The notes under the pieces: generated by a model
Database searches by the model: none
Seen by the model: the letters and a program-made list of their open reading frames with translations, nothing else
What the model was told of the DNA's origin: nothing
Assembly (NCBI RefSeq): GCF_900167915.1
Contig: NZ_FUYM01000003.1
Span: 481,903 to 545,902 of the forward strand
DNA: 64,000 nucleotides
DNA from: Rhizorhabdus histidinilytica
GTDB lineage: Bacteria; Pseudomonadota; Alphaproteobacteria; Sphingomonadales; Sphingomonadaceae
Direction of reading: 5' to 3'
Position numbers and translations under genes: made by a program
In this document: one piece after another, positions 47,002 through 55,839 of the stretch
How the letters are laid out: the number at the start of each line of letters is the position of its first letter
How positions within the stretch are numbered: position 1 is the first letter of the stretch

Positions 47002-47931
47002 TCAGCCCAGTTTGCCCAGGCACCAGAGCAGCACCGCCTTCTGGGCGTGGAGGCGGTTCTCCGCCTCGTCCCAGATCAGCGAGCGCGGCCCGTCGATCAC
47101 CGCGTCGACCACCTCCTCGCCACGATGCGCGGGCAGGCAGTGGAGGAAGGCGGCGTCCGGCGCGGCCTGCGCCATCCGCGCCTCGTCGACCTGGAACGGC
47201 ATCATCGCCGCCAGCTTCTCCTCGGCATGCGCTTGCCCCATCGAGATCCAGGTGTCGGTGACGACGACGTCCGCGCCGCGCACCACTTCGACCGGATCCC
47301 GCGACAGCAGGATGCCGCCGCCCCGCGCGCGCGCCTCGGCAAGGATCCCGGCGTCGGGATCATAGCCCTCCGGGCAGCCGATCCGCACCGGGAAGCCGAG
47401 CAGGCTGCCCGCCTCGACGATCGAGTGGAGGACGTTGTTGCCGTCGCCGAGCCACGCCCAGCCGAGACCTTCGATGCGCCCCTTATGCTCCAGGATCGTC
47501 TGCAGGTCGGCCATGATCTGGCAGGGATGCGACCGATCGGTCAGCCCGTTGATCACCGGCACGTCGGCATATTTCGCCAGATCGACCGCCTTCTGGTGGT
47601 CGTCGGTGCGGATCATGATCGCGTCGACATAGCGGCTGAGCACGCGCGCGGTGTCGGCGATCGTTTCGCCGCGGCCGAGTTGCATGCTGCCCGAATCCAT
47701 CACGATCGTGGTGCCGCCGAGCTGGCGCATCGCCATGTCGAACGACACGCGCGTCCGCGTCGAATTCTTCTCGAAGATCATCGCGAGCGTGTGGCCGGCG
47801 AGCGGCGCGTCGCGGTCGGCGGCGCCCTTGGGCAGGCCTGCCCGCGCCTTCTTCCGCGCCACCGCTTCGTCGAGCATCAGCCGGACGCCGGCGGCGCCGG
47901 CATCGGCGAGGTCCAGGAAGCTCCGGGTCAT
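47002..47931 (-). CDS. argF: ornithine carbamoyltransferase
   Basis: The 309-residue enzyme has the carbamoyl phosphate-binding [26 protein letters not shown] and the ornithine loop [13 protein letters not shown]. It makes citrulline in arginine synthesis. Its ATG overlaps the argD stop (ATGA). The argD-argF-hslO order is common in alphaproteobacteria. Confidence 0.96.
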   Translation of the reverse strand: MTRSFLDLADAGAAGVRLMLDEAVARKKARAGLPKGAADRDAPLAGHTLAMIFEKNSTRTRVSFDMAMRQLGGTTIVMDSGSMQLGRGETIADTARVLSRYVDAIMIRTDDHQKAVDLAKYADVPVINGLTDRSHPCQIMADLQTILEHKGRIEGLGWAWLGDGNNVLHSIVEAGSLLGFPVRIGCPEGYDPDAGILAEARARGGGILLSRDPVEVVRGADVVVTDTWISMGQAHAEEKLAAMMPFQVDEARMAQAAPDAAFLHCLPAHRGEEVVDAVIDGPRSLIWDEAENRLHAQKAVLLWCLGKLG

Positions 47932-49118
47932 GCCGAAGGCTCGTAGGTCCGCGCGCCGGCCGAGAGCTTCTCGATGCATTCGGCGATATGGCTCTCGTCG
48001 ATCACCAGCGGCGGCAGGACACGGACGACGTTCTCGCCCGCCGCCACCGTGAGCAGCCCGTGATTGTCGCGCAGGTGCGCGACGAAGGCGCGCGCCTCGA
48101 CCGCGTCCTTCAGCTTGATGCCGATCATCAGGCCGAGGCCGCGGACGCTGTCGAACACGCCGTCATGGTTGGGGATGAGCTGCTCGATCGCCTGGCGCAG
48201 CCGGTCGCCGATCGCGCGGACATTGGCGAGGAACTCGTCGTTGACCGCCACCTTGAACACCGCCTCGCCCGCTGCCATGGCGAGCGGATTGCCGCCATAG
48301 GTCGAGCCATGGGTGCCGAACACCATGCCTTTGGCCGCTTCCTCGGTGGCGAGGCAGGCGCCGAGCGGGAAGCCTCCGGCGATCCCTTTGGCCACCGCCA
48401 TGATGTCCGGCGTGATGCCGTACTGCTCATGCGCGAAGAAGGTGCCGGTCCGGCAATAGCCGCACTGCACCTCGTCGAGGATCAGCAGCAGGCCCTGCTC
48501 GTCGCAGATCTGGCGCAGGCCCCTGAGGAATTCGGGCTTCGACGGGGTCATGCCGCCCTCGCCCTGCACCGGCTCGACCAGGAAGCCCGCCGTGGTGGCG
48601 TCGACCGCCGCCCGCGCCGCTTCGAGATCGTTGAACGGCACTACCTGGAAGCCCGGCAGCAGCGGCTCGAAACCGTCGCGCATCTTGGGCTGGTTGGTGG
48701 CCGAGATCGTGCCCAGCGTCCGCCCGTGGAAGGCGTTCGAGAAGCTGATGATCTTGGTCCGCTCCGGATGACCATTCGCATAATGGTAGCGGCGTGCGGT
48801 CTTGATCGCGCACTCGACCGCCTCGGCGCCCGAATTGGTGAAGAACACCGTGTCGGCGAAGGTCTTGTCGACCAGCTTCTGGGCGAAGGCCTCGCCCTGC
48901 GGGCTGCCGTAGAGGTTCGACGTGTGCATCAGCGTCGCCGCCTGGTCAGCGATGGCCTTGACCAGCTCGGGATGGCCATGGCCGAGGATGTTGACCGCGA
49001 TGCCGCTGGCGAAGTCCAGATAGCGTTCGCCACGCTCGCCGATCAGATAGCAGCCTTCGCCTCGCACCGGACGCACGCCGCACCGCGGATAAACCGGCAT
49101 GAGCGGGGTGATGGTCAT
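47928..49118 (-). CDS. argD: acetylornithine aminotransferase
   Basis: The 396-residue PLP enzyme has [21 protein letters not shown], the PLP-binding [19 protein letters not shown] and the Schiff-base Lys in [18 protein letters not shown]. It transaminates N-acetylglutamate semialdehyde, and often N-succinyl-diaminopimelate precursors as well. ATG at 49118 follows GGAAGGAAAGGGAG. Its leader holds a terminator-like hairpin and a promoter, described separately. Confidence 0.95.
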   Translation of the reverse strand: MTITPLMPVYPRCGVRPVRGEGCYLIGERGERYLDFASGIAVNILGHGHPELVKAIADQAATLMHTSNLYGSPQGEAFAQKLVDKTFADTVFFTNSGAEAVECAIKTARRYHYANGHPERTKIISFSNAFHGRTLGTISATNQPKMRDGFEPLLPGFQVVPFNDLEAARAAVDATTAGFLVEPVQGEGGMTPSKPEFLRGLRQICDEQGLLLILDEVQCGYCRTGTFFAHEQYGITPDIMAVAKGIAGGFPLGACLATEEAAKGMVFGTHGSTYGGNPLAMAAGEAVFKVAVNDEFLANVRAIGDRLRQAIEQLIPNHDGVFDSVRGLGLMIGIKLKDAVEARAFVAHLRDNHGLLTVAAGENVVRVLPPLVIDESHIAECIEKLSAGARTYEPSA

Positions 49119-49167
49119 GGCGAAAACTCCCTTTCCTTCCAAATCGGTCGAACGAACTCCGAAACGC

Positions 49168-49191
49168 AAAAAGGCGGCCCTCCCGGCCGCC
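49168..49191 (-). terminator. terminator-like hairpin in the argD leader
   Basis: GGCGGCC pairs perfectly with GGCCGCC (7 bp, 5-base loop), and on the minus strand five T residues follow immediately. It lies about 50 bases before the argD start and only a few bases after the predicted transcription start, so it may act as an attenuator or as a 5' stabilising stem. Confidence 0.7.
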
Positions 49192-49203
49192 TGTCGGAGA
49201 GCG

Positions 49204-49233
49204 CATATAGTGATGTGCGCCGATCCTCGTCAA
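49204..49233 (-). promoter_or_regulatory. predicted sigma70 promoter of argD-argF
   Basis: On the minus strand TTGACG (49233-49228) and TATATG (49209-49204) are 18 bases apart. Transcription would begin near 49197, immediately before the leader hairpin. Confidence 0.6.
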
Positions 49234-49311
49234 ACGCTTCGTCGTGGGGCCGCCGCGAGCAGCCCGGCGCGGCCATTGACGTGGGTCAGCGCGACCGGTC
49301 TAACCGCGCCC

Positions 49312-49719
49312 ATGGAACCCTCCCCGAACCTCATCGAATGGCGCGGCGCGTTCACCAATGACGAGGTCAACGCGCTTCACGCCGAATGCTTCGACCACCG
49401 GCTGCTCGACGACGACTGGTGGTCGCAGGTCAACCGCTTCAGCCTCGGCTGGGTGTGCCTGCGCCGCGGAGGCGTACTGATTGGCTTCGTCAATGTCGCC
49501 TAGGACGGCGGCGTCCACGCCTTCGTCCTCGACACTATGGTCGCGGCGGCATTCCGGCGACAGGGAATGGCGAAGGCGCTGATCGATGAAGCGGTCGCCC
49601 AAGCGAAGCACACCGGCTGCGAATGGCTGCACGTCGATTTCGACCCGCACCTGCGGCCCTTCTATCTCGACGCCTGCGGCTTCACGCCGACCGACGCCGG
49701 GCTGATCGCGCTGCGGTAG
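49312..49719 (+). pseudogene. GNAT acetyltransferase gene with internal amber codon
   Basis: The frame reads as one 135-residue GNAT protein: MEPSPNLIEWRGAFTNDEVNALH at the start, GVLIGFVNVA, then DTMVAAAFRRQGMAKALIDEAV with the acetyl-CoA loop and FYLDACGF at the end. It is interrupted by TAG at 49501-49503 (codon 64), where Trp (TGG) is likely in intact relatives. The two halves are in the same frame with no indel, so a single base change explains the break. A sequencing error or read-through cannot be excluded. Confidence 0.8.
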
Positions 49720-49730
49720 GCCCGACAGGC

Positions 49731-50168
49731 TCAGCGGCGCAATATCGTCTCCCCCGTGCGCGGATTGACCAGCGTCACATTCTCCAGTGCCTGGATCCGC
49801 CATTCACCAGCGCGGCGCGTCGCCACCGCCATGATCAGCGTGTCGACCGGATGCGGCCCCGCCGGATGGGCGGCACCGGCGTTGAGGCGCGACCAGAAAT
49901 GCAGGATCGCCACATCGTCGGAGATCGGATCGACGTCGGGCGCATCGATTTCCAGCGTCGAATCGCTGTAGATCGACGCGTGGATGGCCGCATGGCCGGC
50001 AACGATCTGGTCGACGCCACGCCAATAGGTGCCGAAGCGGTTCACGAAGGTGGCATCGGCGTGGAACAGCCGGCCGAACGCATCCATGTCATGCGCGTTC
50101 CATGCCGCCTCGAAGCGTTGGCCAAGGTCGGCGGGCATCATCGCTTCATCCCGGGTTTCGGTCATCAT
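49731..50168 (-). CDS. SnoaL-like/SgcJ-type NTF2-fold protein
   Basis: The 145-residue protein has ADLGQRFEAAWNAHDMDAFGRLFHADATFVNRFGTYWRGVDQI, typical of the SgcJ/EcaC branch of small NTF2-like proteins, and later RAGEWRIQALENVTLV. These single-domain proteins bind or convert small molecules; no substrate is known. Two adjacent ATGs (50168, 50165) follow GGAAGAGGG. Confidence 0.8.
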   Translation of the reverse strand: MMTETRDEAMMPADLGQRFEAAWNAHDMDAFGRLFHADATFVNRFGTYWRGVDQIVAGHAAIHASIYSDSTLEIDAPDVDPISDDVAILHFWSRLNAGAAHPAGPHPVDTLIMAVATRRAGEWRIQALENVTLVNPRTGETILRR

Positions 50169-50272
50169 TCCCTCTTCCTATCGGCGCCCATCGGGAAAAT
50201 CCAACCGCTCACATCAGCGGCCGGAGCCTCGCACGGGTCGTGCTCGTTCGATGCTGGTCCTGTGGGAGAGAA

Positions 50273-50512
50273 ATGATGGACAAGGCGCATTTCGCTGCCG
50301 GCCATGACGGCAGCGACCATGATCTTCACGACGGTCCTCCGACACCCTCGCAATCGGGCAGCTCGGGCGGCGGTCTCGCCGCCGAGATCGGCTCGCGCGA
50401 CGAGGCAAAGACCGCGCGTGGCGCCGATCCCGAGCGCACCCGCGCCACCAAGGGCGACAAGGTGCAGCCGCGCATCCCGACCCGGTCGGACCATGACGGC
50501 AGTGGCCGATGA
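50273..50512 (+). CDS. small hydrophilic protein, 79 aa
   Basis: The frame starts at an ATG with GGGAGAG upstream and encodes a polar, low-complexity protein (MMDKAHFAAGHDGSDHDLHDG, then Ser/Gly-rich and Arg/Asp-rich parts). No family is recognised. Its stop overlaps the next gene's start by 4 bases, which supports real translation. Confidence 0.55.
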   Translation: MMDKAHFAAGHDGSDHDLHDGPPTPSQSGSSGGGLAAEIGSRDEAKTARGADPERTRATKGDKVQPRIPTRSDHDGSGR

Positions 50513-50979
50513 CGGGGGGCGACGGTTCACGGACGGGCGGCTGCCTGTGCGGCAAGATCCGTTACCGGCTGGCGAGCGCGCCATTCGACCCCGGCTATTG
50601 CCATTGCCGGATGTGCCAGCGCTTCGCCGGCGCGCCGGTGATGGCTTTCGCTTCGGTGCCGCTGGCGGATTTCCGCGTCGAAAAAGGCGATCCGATCCGG
50701 TATCGATCCTCCGACGTAGGTGAACGCTGGTTCTGCCCCGACTGCGGCAGCTCGCTCGCCATGCGGGTCGACCATGCCCCGGAGCTGATCGATTTCACCA
50801 TGGCGACGCTCGACGATCCCACCTGGCTGCCGCCCGCTTTCCACATCTGGCGCGAGAGCCGGATAGGCTGGTTCGACACGATCGACGCGTTGCCCCGCCA
50901 CGAGCGCGAGCGGCCTGCCGCCGACGACCCGCGCCAGGCTGCGATCTGGATCGACCAGCGCGCCGCCGCCGGTCAGTGA
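50509..50979 (+). CDS. GFA-family zinc-binding protein
   Basis: The 156-residue protein has the glutathione-dependent formaldehyde-activating (GFA) fold motifs GGCLCGKIRY, GYCHCRMCQRFAGAP and WFCPDCGSSLAM, giving two zinc sites. Most GFA proteins lack demonstrated formaldehyde activity, so substrate is open. It is coupled to the small upstream gene and overlaps the convergent Cys-rich gene by 7 bases. Confidence 0.9.
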   Translation: MTGGDGSRTGGCLCGKIRYRLASAPFDPGYCHCRMCQRFAGAPVMAFASVPLADFRVEKGDPIRYRSSDVGERWFCPDCGSSLAMRVDHAPELIDFTMATLDDPTWLPPAFHIWRESRIGWFDTIDALPRHERERPAADDPRQAAIWIDQRAAAGQ

Positions 50980-51362
50980 ACCGTCGGCAGCGCGGCGCGG
51001 CAATCCGCCGCGCATTCGCGGCACATCTTCGCCGACAGCCGGCAATGTTCCATGTCATGACGAGCGCATTCCTCGGCGCATAGCTCGCAGGTCCGAACGC
51101 AGGTCTCGAGCATCGCCTGCAGTACCTCGATATTTCGCCCCGTCCGCCGCACCGCGACGCGCGCCGTCGCCTCGCAGACATCGGCGCAGTCGAGGCAGCT
51201 CCGCACACATTGGCGCATGTCGTCGGGCTCGGCGACACAGGCATCGGCGCAACTGGTGCAGAGTTCCGCACAGAACATCGCATGGCGCGCGGCGGTTGCC
51301 AGCACTTCGTTGGGGTCACCTGCCACGTCGGGATGCGCGGCAACCATCTTGTGGATCGACAT
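50973..51362 (-). CDS. Cys-rich four-helix copper-storage-like protein (DUF326/Csp type)
   Basis: The 129-residue protein has 16 Cys in repeated C-x3-C and C-x2-C spacings (AMFCAELCTSCADACV, CVRSCLDCADVC, CVRTCELCAEEC, CRLSAKMCRECAADC) on predicted helices. This is the layout of Csp3-like cytosolic copper-storage proteins that line a four-helix bundle with thiols for Cu(I). There is no signal peptide. The start MSIHKMVAAHP is preferred over a 24-residue longer frame. No copper regulator is adjacent. Confidence 0.87.
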   Translation of the reverse strand: MSIHKMVAAHPDVAGDPNEVLATAARHAMFCAELCTSCADACVAEPDDMRQCVRSCLDCADVCEATARVAVRRTGRNIEVLQAMLETCVRTCELCAEECARHDMEHCRLSAKMCRECAADCRAALPTVH

Positions 51363-51552
51363 CGGATGATCCTTCGGATTGACATAAGTTATGGAAGATA
51401 GAGCAATTTTATCTCGGCAACGTCGGGGCATCACGGCGGTTCCCGTCGTAACGGGAAGCGACGGAACACGGCCGCTCCCCTCACCCGGCCAAAACCGCGC
51501 GAAGGCCGATGCGCTTGCCGCTGCGGCCCTTCGCCGCTAAGGGCCGCCGGTC

Positions 51553-52953
51553 ATGCAGTATGTCAGCACCAGGGGTTCGGCCCCGCGCCTCGGATTCGAA
51601 GACGTCACGCTCGCGGGACTCGCGTCGGACGGCGGCCTCTATGTGCCCGAACAATGGCCGGTCTTCTCGACCGCCGAGATCGCGGCGCTGCGCGGCCTGT
51701 CCTATGTCGACACCGCCGTCGCGGTGATGAAGCCGTTCGTCGCCGGCGCGCTCGACGATGCCGAGCTCGCCGCGCTGTGCGAGGCCGCCTATGGCCGCTT
51801 CGCCCATGCCGCGGTGGTGCCGCTCAAGCAGCTCGACCATCGCCAGTGGCTGATGGAGCTGTTCCACGGCCCGACGCTCGCCTTCAAGGACGTGGCGCTT
51901 CAGCTTCTCGGCCTGCTGTTCGAGCGCTTCCTGGCGAAGCGCGACACCCACCTGACCGTGATCGGCGCGACCAGCGGCGATACCGGCTCGGCCGCGATCG
52001 ATGCACTCGCCGGCCGCGCCAAGGTCGACATCTTCATGCTCCACCCCAAGGGCCGCGTGTCCGAGGTGCAGCGTCGCCAGATGACGACGGTGCTGGCTCC
52101 TAACGTCCACAACATCGCGATCGAAGGCAGCTTCGACGACGCCCAGGCGTTGGTGAAGGCCATGTTCGCCGATGCCGACTTCGCCGGCCGCTTCAACCTG
52201 TCGGCGGTCAATTCGATCAACTGGGCCCGGCTGATGGCGCAGGTGGTCTATTATTTCTACGCCGCCGTCCGCCTCGGCGCGCCGGACCGCCCGGTCGCCT
52301 TCTCGGTCCCGACCGGCAATTTCGGGGACGTGTTCGCGGGCTATGTCGCCGCGAAGATGGGCCTGCCGGTCGCGCGGCTGATCGTCGCCACCAACGTCAA
52401 CGACATCCTCCACCGCGCGCTGTCCGCCGGCGACTATTCGGTCGGCACGGTGACGCCGACCGCGGCGCCGTCGATGGACATCCAGGTCAGCTCCAATTTC
52501 GAACGGCTGCTGTTCGACCTGCACGGCCGCGACGGCGCTGCGCTGGCGACGACGATGAAGGGGTTCGAGACGAACAAGCGGCTCGATATCCCCGCCGCGA
52601 TGCGGGCCGAGGCCGCCGGTCTCTTCTCGAGCGCGCGGATCGACGCCGACCGCATGCAGATGGCGATGCGCTGGGCCCATGACCGCGCGGTCGAGACGAT
52701 CGATCCGCACAGCGCGATCGGCCTTGCCGCCGCGCAGGACAGCGACCTCGATCCTTCGATCCCGATCGTCACCCTCGCCACCGCGCATCCCGCCAAGTTC
52801 GGCGATGCGGTCGAGCGAGCCACCGGCACCCGCCCGACCCTGCCGGCCCGGATCGGCGAACTGTTCGAGCGGCAGGAGCGCTATGCCGTCCTCCCCGCCG
52901 AGATCGGCGCGATCGAAGGCTTCGTCGCCGAACAGGCCGCGACGGCCGCCTGA
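51553..52953 (+). CDS. thrC: threonine synthase
   Basis: The 466-residue PLP enzyme begins MQYVSTRGSAPRLGFEDVTLAGLASDGGLYVPE. It has the PLP lysine in LFHGPTLAFKDVALQLLG, and GATSGDTGSAAIDAL and the VPTGNFGDVFAGYVAAKMGLP region, all typical of the proteobacterial ThrC. It converts O-phosphohomoserine to threonine. The M16 peptidase gene follows by 5 bases, a frequent alphaproteobacterial pairing. Confidence 0.96.
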   Translation: MQYVSTRGSAPRLGFEDVTLAGLASDGGLYVPEQWPVFSTAEIAALRGLSYVDTAVAVMKPFVAGALDDAELAALCEAAYGRFAHAAVVPLKQLDHRQWLMELFHGPTLAFKDVALQLLGLLFERFLAKRDTHLTVIGATSGDTGSAAIDALAGRAKVDIFMLHPKGRVSEVQRRQMTTVLAPNVHNIAIEGSFDDAQALVKAMFADADFAGRFNLSAVNSINWARLMAQVVYYFYAAVRLGAPDRPVAFSVPTGNFGDVFAGYVAAKMGLPVARLIVATNVNDILHRALSAGDYSVGTVTPTAAPSMDIQVSSNFERLLFDLHGRDGAALATTMKGFETNKRLDIPAAMRAEAAGLFSSARIDADRMQMAMRWAHDRAVETIDPHSAIGLAAAQDSDLDPSIPIVTLATAHPAKFGDAVERATGTRPTLPARIGELFERQERYAVLPAEIGAIEGFVAEQAATAA

Positions 52954-52958
52954 CGCCC

Positions 52959-54191
52959 ATGTCCGGCCCGCACCTCCACCGGCTGGCGAACGGCTTCACG
53001 ATCGCCGCCGATCCGATGGCGGGAGTCGAGACGATCGCGATCGGCCTCCATGTCGACTGCGGCGCCCGGCACGAGGAGGCGCGGACCAATGGCCTCGCCC
53101 ATCTGTTCGAGCATATGGTGTTCAAGGGTGCGGGCGGGCGCAGCGCGCGGGCGATTTCGGAAGCGGTCGAGAATGTCGGCGGCTATCTCAACGCCTACAC
53201 CTCGCGCGACCAGACGGCGTTCCAGGCGCGGCTGCTCGCCGAACATCTCGACCTCGGCATCGAGCTGATCGGCGACCTGATCCGCAAGCCGCATTTCGAC
53301 GCCGGCGACCTGGCCCGCGAGAAGGATGTGGTGCTGCAGGAATTGGGCGAGGCGCGCGACCTGCCCGACGACATCATCAACGATCATTTCCATTCGACAG
53401 CCTGGCCGGGGCAGGCCTTCGGCCGTCCGGTGCTGGGCGGCGAGGAGACGATCGCCGCGATCGGGGTCGACGATCTCCGCGCCTGGACGCGCAAGCATTA
53501 CCGGCCCGAGAACATGGTGCTGGCGGCGGCGGGCAAGATCGACGTCGACCGGCTGGTCGCGCTGGCGGAGGAGGGCTTCGGCGACATGGAGCCGGCCCCG
53601 CGCCCGGTCGCCGAGCTGGCCGCCTATCGCGGCGGCACCTTCGTCGAGCGCCGCCGGCTGGAATCGGCGCACATCCTGTTCGGCTACGAAGGCGTCAGCT
53701 ATTTCGACCCGTCCTATTATCCGCTGCTGCTGTTCAGCCAGGCGGCGGGCGAAGGCAGTTCGTCGCGGCTGTTCCAGTCGATCCGCGAGGAACGCGGCCT
53801 GGCCTATTCAGTCGGCACCTCGGTCGCCGCCTGGCGCGACACCGGCATGCTGACCGTCTATCTCGCCACCGCGCGGCGCGAGGCACAGAACGCGACCGAC
53901 CTGTCGCGCGCGCTGCTCCGCGACGTAGCGGCGACGCTCACCCCGGTCGAGCTCGAGCGCGCCAAGGCGCAGATTCGCGCCACCATCCTGATGGCACTCG
54001 AATCGGTCCAGGGCCGCGCCGACCGGCTCGGCTTCCAGACGCTGGTCCACGGCGCGCCGATCGATCCCGCGACGATCGTCGCCCGGATCGACGCCTGCAC
54101 CCTCGACGAGGTCCGCGCCGCCGGCGCCCGGCTGCTCGAAGGGCCCGAGACGCTGGCGACGGTGGGCCCCTCGCTCAAGGCGGCGGCGTGA
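52959..54191 (+). CDS. M16-family zinc peptidase
   Basis: The 410-residue protein has the inverted zinc motif HLFEH (GLAHLFEHMVFKG) with the distal Glu region EKDVVLQELGEARD. The second M16 domain has a GEGSSSRLFQSIREERGLAYSVG motif. This is the processing-peptidase-like single-chain form common in alphaproteobacteria. Substrates are peptides or transit sequences; none is known here. It shares an operon with thrC. Confidence 0.94.
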   Translation: MSGPHLHRLANGFTIAADPMAGVETIAIGLHVDCGARHEEARTNGLAHLFEHMVFKGAGGRSARAISEAVENVGGYLNAYTSRDQTAFQARLLAEHLDLGIELIGDLIRKPHFDAGDLAREKDVVLQELGEARDLPDDIINDHFHSTAWPGQAFGRPVLGGEETIAAIGVDDLRAWTRKHYRPENMVLAAAGKIDVDRLVALAEEGFGDMEPAPRPVAELAAYRGGTFVERRRLESAHILFGYEGVSYFDPSYYPLLLFSQAAGEGSSSRLFQSIREERGLAYSVGTSVAAWRDTGMLTVYLATARREAQNATDLSRALLRDVAATLTPVELERAKAQIRATILMALESVQGRADRLGFQTLVHGAPIDPATIVARIDACTLDEVRAAGARLLEGPETLATVGPSLKAAA

Positions 54192-54214
54192 ACCGGGACG
54201 CGCCTTCCCATAAG

Positions 54215-54299
54215 CGTCATCCCAGCGGAAGCTGGGATCTCACTTCTTTCCAGCGACAGGAAGAAGGCAGGAAGATTCCAGCTTTCGCTGGAATGACGG
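54215..54299. repeat. paired REP-like palindromic element, copy 3
   Basis: GTCATCCCAGCGGAAGCTGG and its inverse CCAGCTTTCGCTGGAATGAC are separated by about 45 bases. The central bases differ from copies 1 and 2 but pair with compensating changes (C-G to A-T in the stem), which supports a maintained hairpin. Confidence 0.85.
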
Positions 54300-54320
54300 A
54301 CCAGGGCTGAGCGAAAGATC

Positions 54321-55187
54321 ATGAACCTCACCACCCTGATCGCCGAGCCCTGGGCCGATTACGGCTTGGTTGATTCCGGCCATGGCCGGAAGCTCGAACG
54401 CTATGGCCGCTTCCGTTTCATCCGGCCCGAGCCGCAGGCGATGTGGGCGCCCGCCTCGCCCAACTGGGAGGCGGACGGCGACTTCATCGGCGCGTCGGAC
54501 GAGGATGGCGGTGGCCAGTGGCACCTGTCGCGCGACGTGCCGCGCGGCGGCTGGCACCTGCGTTGGGAGGAGGTGCGCTTCACCGCGCAGAACACCCCCT
54601 TCCGCCACCTCGCCTTCTTCCCCGACATGGCGCCGCAATGGGCGTGGATGCGCGACCGGACCGCCGAGGGCGACGAGGTGATGAACCTGTTCGGCTATAC
54701 CGGCGTCGGCACCCTCGCGCTCGCAGCCAAAGGCGCGCGGATGACCCATGTCGACGCGTCGAAGAAGTCGGTCGAGGCGGCCAAGGCCAACGCCTTCCTG
54801 TCCGACATGGCCGACCGCCCGATCCGCTGGATGGTCGACGACGCCGCCAAGTTCAGCGCGCGCGAGGTGCGGCGCGGGCGGCGCTATGACGGCATCTTCC
54901 TCGATCCACCCAAGTTCGGGCGCGGCCCCAATGGCGAGACCTGGCGACTGGAGGAGGGCCTGCCCGGCCTGATCGCCGATTGCCGCGCGCTGCTCGACGA
55001 CCGGTCGAAGTTCCTCGTCCTCACCGTCTATGCGATCCGCATGTCGGCGCTGGCGATCGGCGAACTGCTCCGCCAGGCGACCGCCGATCTTGGCGGCACC
55101 GTCGAGGTCGGCGAGATGGCGGTGCGCGAGGAGGAACGCGGCCTCTTGCTGCCGACCGCGATCTTCGCGCGGTGGTCGCGAGGCTGA
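54321..55187 (+). CDS. class I SAM-dependent methyltransferase
   Basis: The 288-residue protein has the SAM-binding motif VMNLFGYTGVGTLALAAKGARMTHVDASKK and the catalytic FLDPPKFGRGPNG, which resemble the RlmI/RlmK-type RNA cytosine methyltransferases. It lacks the PUA domain, having instead an N-terminal beta region of about 100 residues. The target is probably rRNA (inference). Confidence 0.88.
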   Translation: MNLTTLIAEPWADYGLVDSGHGRKLERYGRFRFIRPEPQAMWAPASPNWEADGDFIGASDEDGGGQWHLSRDVPRGGWHLRWEEVRFTAQNTPFRHLAFFPDMAPQWAWMRDRTAEGDEVMNLFGYTGVGTLALAAKGARMTHVDASKKSVEAAKANAFLSDMADRPIRWMVDDAAKFSAREVRRGRRYDGIFLDPPKFGRGPNGETWRLEEGLPGLIADCRALLDDRSKFLVLTVYAIRMSALAIGELLRQATADLGGTVEVGEMAVREEERGLLLPTAIFARWSRG

Positions 55188-55204
55188 CTATCTAAGCAAA
55201 ACAG

Positions 55205-55615
55205 CTAATGCCGAGCTCTTTGAGAAGCAGTTCCACACCCATTGGCAACGATCGGTTCCAGGCTTCTCTGTTGGTCTCCATTGCAAGCGACCTCCACGCT
55301 GTGGTCGCCCACCTCCATCCGACAATCGCTCGGCATATGGGCCGTTATATACGCAAAGCCATAGCTGCGCGTCACACCCTCTCGCATGAAGGTCACGCAG
55401 ATCGCCCCTTCGCGCCCCTTCGCAGATGCCAAGCCGACGAACTGACCAGGGGACAATCTGGCGATCCGTTTCACGTCGCCGGCGAAATCGACTGAAATGT
55501 CGGACAAAGGCTCAGCGGACCGGTTATGAAGCGTCACCGATTTGGGAGAGATCTCGTTGCAGGCCGTCAGCAATAGACCGATGAGCGAAATCGGCGGTGC
55601 GCGCCTGGCGCTCAT
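55205..55615 (-). CDS. lipoprotein of unknown function, 136 aa
   Basis: The start MSARRAPPISLIGLLLTAC gives a lipobox (LTAC) and a mature protein with two further Cys, a short beta-rich domain (VTLHNRSAEPLSDISVDFAGDVKRIARLSPGQFVGL) and SVEVACNGD. No family is recognised. Base composition is clearly lower in GC than the neighbours. It is last of three minus-strand genes in an apparently acquired module. Confidence 0.65.
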   Translation of the reverse strand: MSARRAPPISLIGLLLTACNEISPKSVTLHNRSAEPLSDISVDFAGDVKRIARLSPGQFVGLASAKGREGAICVTFMREGVTRSYGFAYITAHMPSDCRMEVGDHSVEVACNGDQQRSLEPIVANGCGTASQRARH

Positions 55616-55647
55616 TGGATTTCCCTTCCCGCAGATCATGGAACCCT

Positions 55648-55839
55648 TCAACGATCCTCGTCGAACTGGCGTATGATCGCCGCCAGCAAAGGCAACCCAA
55701 GGAAGAAGAACCAGAACGCCCAACTGGGAGGTCCTTTATCTACACCGGGTGGCGGATCGCCCGGAAAACAACTCGGCGCCCAATAGGAAAAATAGACCAG
55801 CACGAATACCCAAAACAAGGTCCAGCGAAGGGTCTTCAT
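55648..55839 (-). CDS. small two-pass membrane protein, 63 aa
   Basis: The protein has two hydrophobic segments (about 5-24, LRWTLFWVFVLVYFSYWA; and about 40-56, AFWFFFLGLPLLAAII) joined by a Pro/Gly loop, rich in Trp and Phe. Its ATG overlaps the stop of the upstream 228-residue gene by 4 bases, so they are translationally coupled. Such a small membrane protein beside a putative toxin-like gene could be an immunity protein, but this is only a suggestion. Confidence 0.6.
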   Translation of the reverse strand: MKTLRWTLFWVFVLVYFSYWAPSCFPGDPPPGVDKGPPSWAFWFFFLGLPLLAAIIRQFDEDR

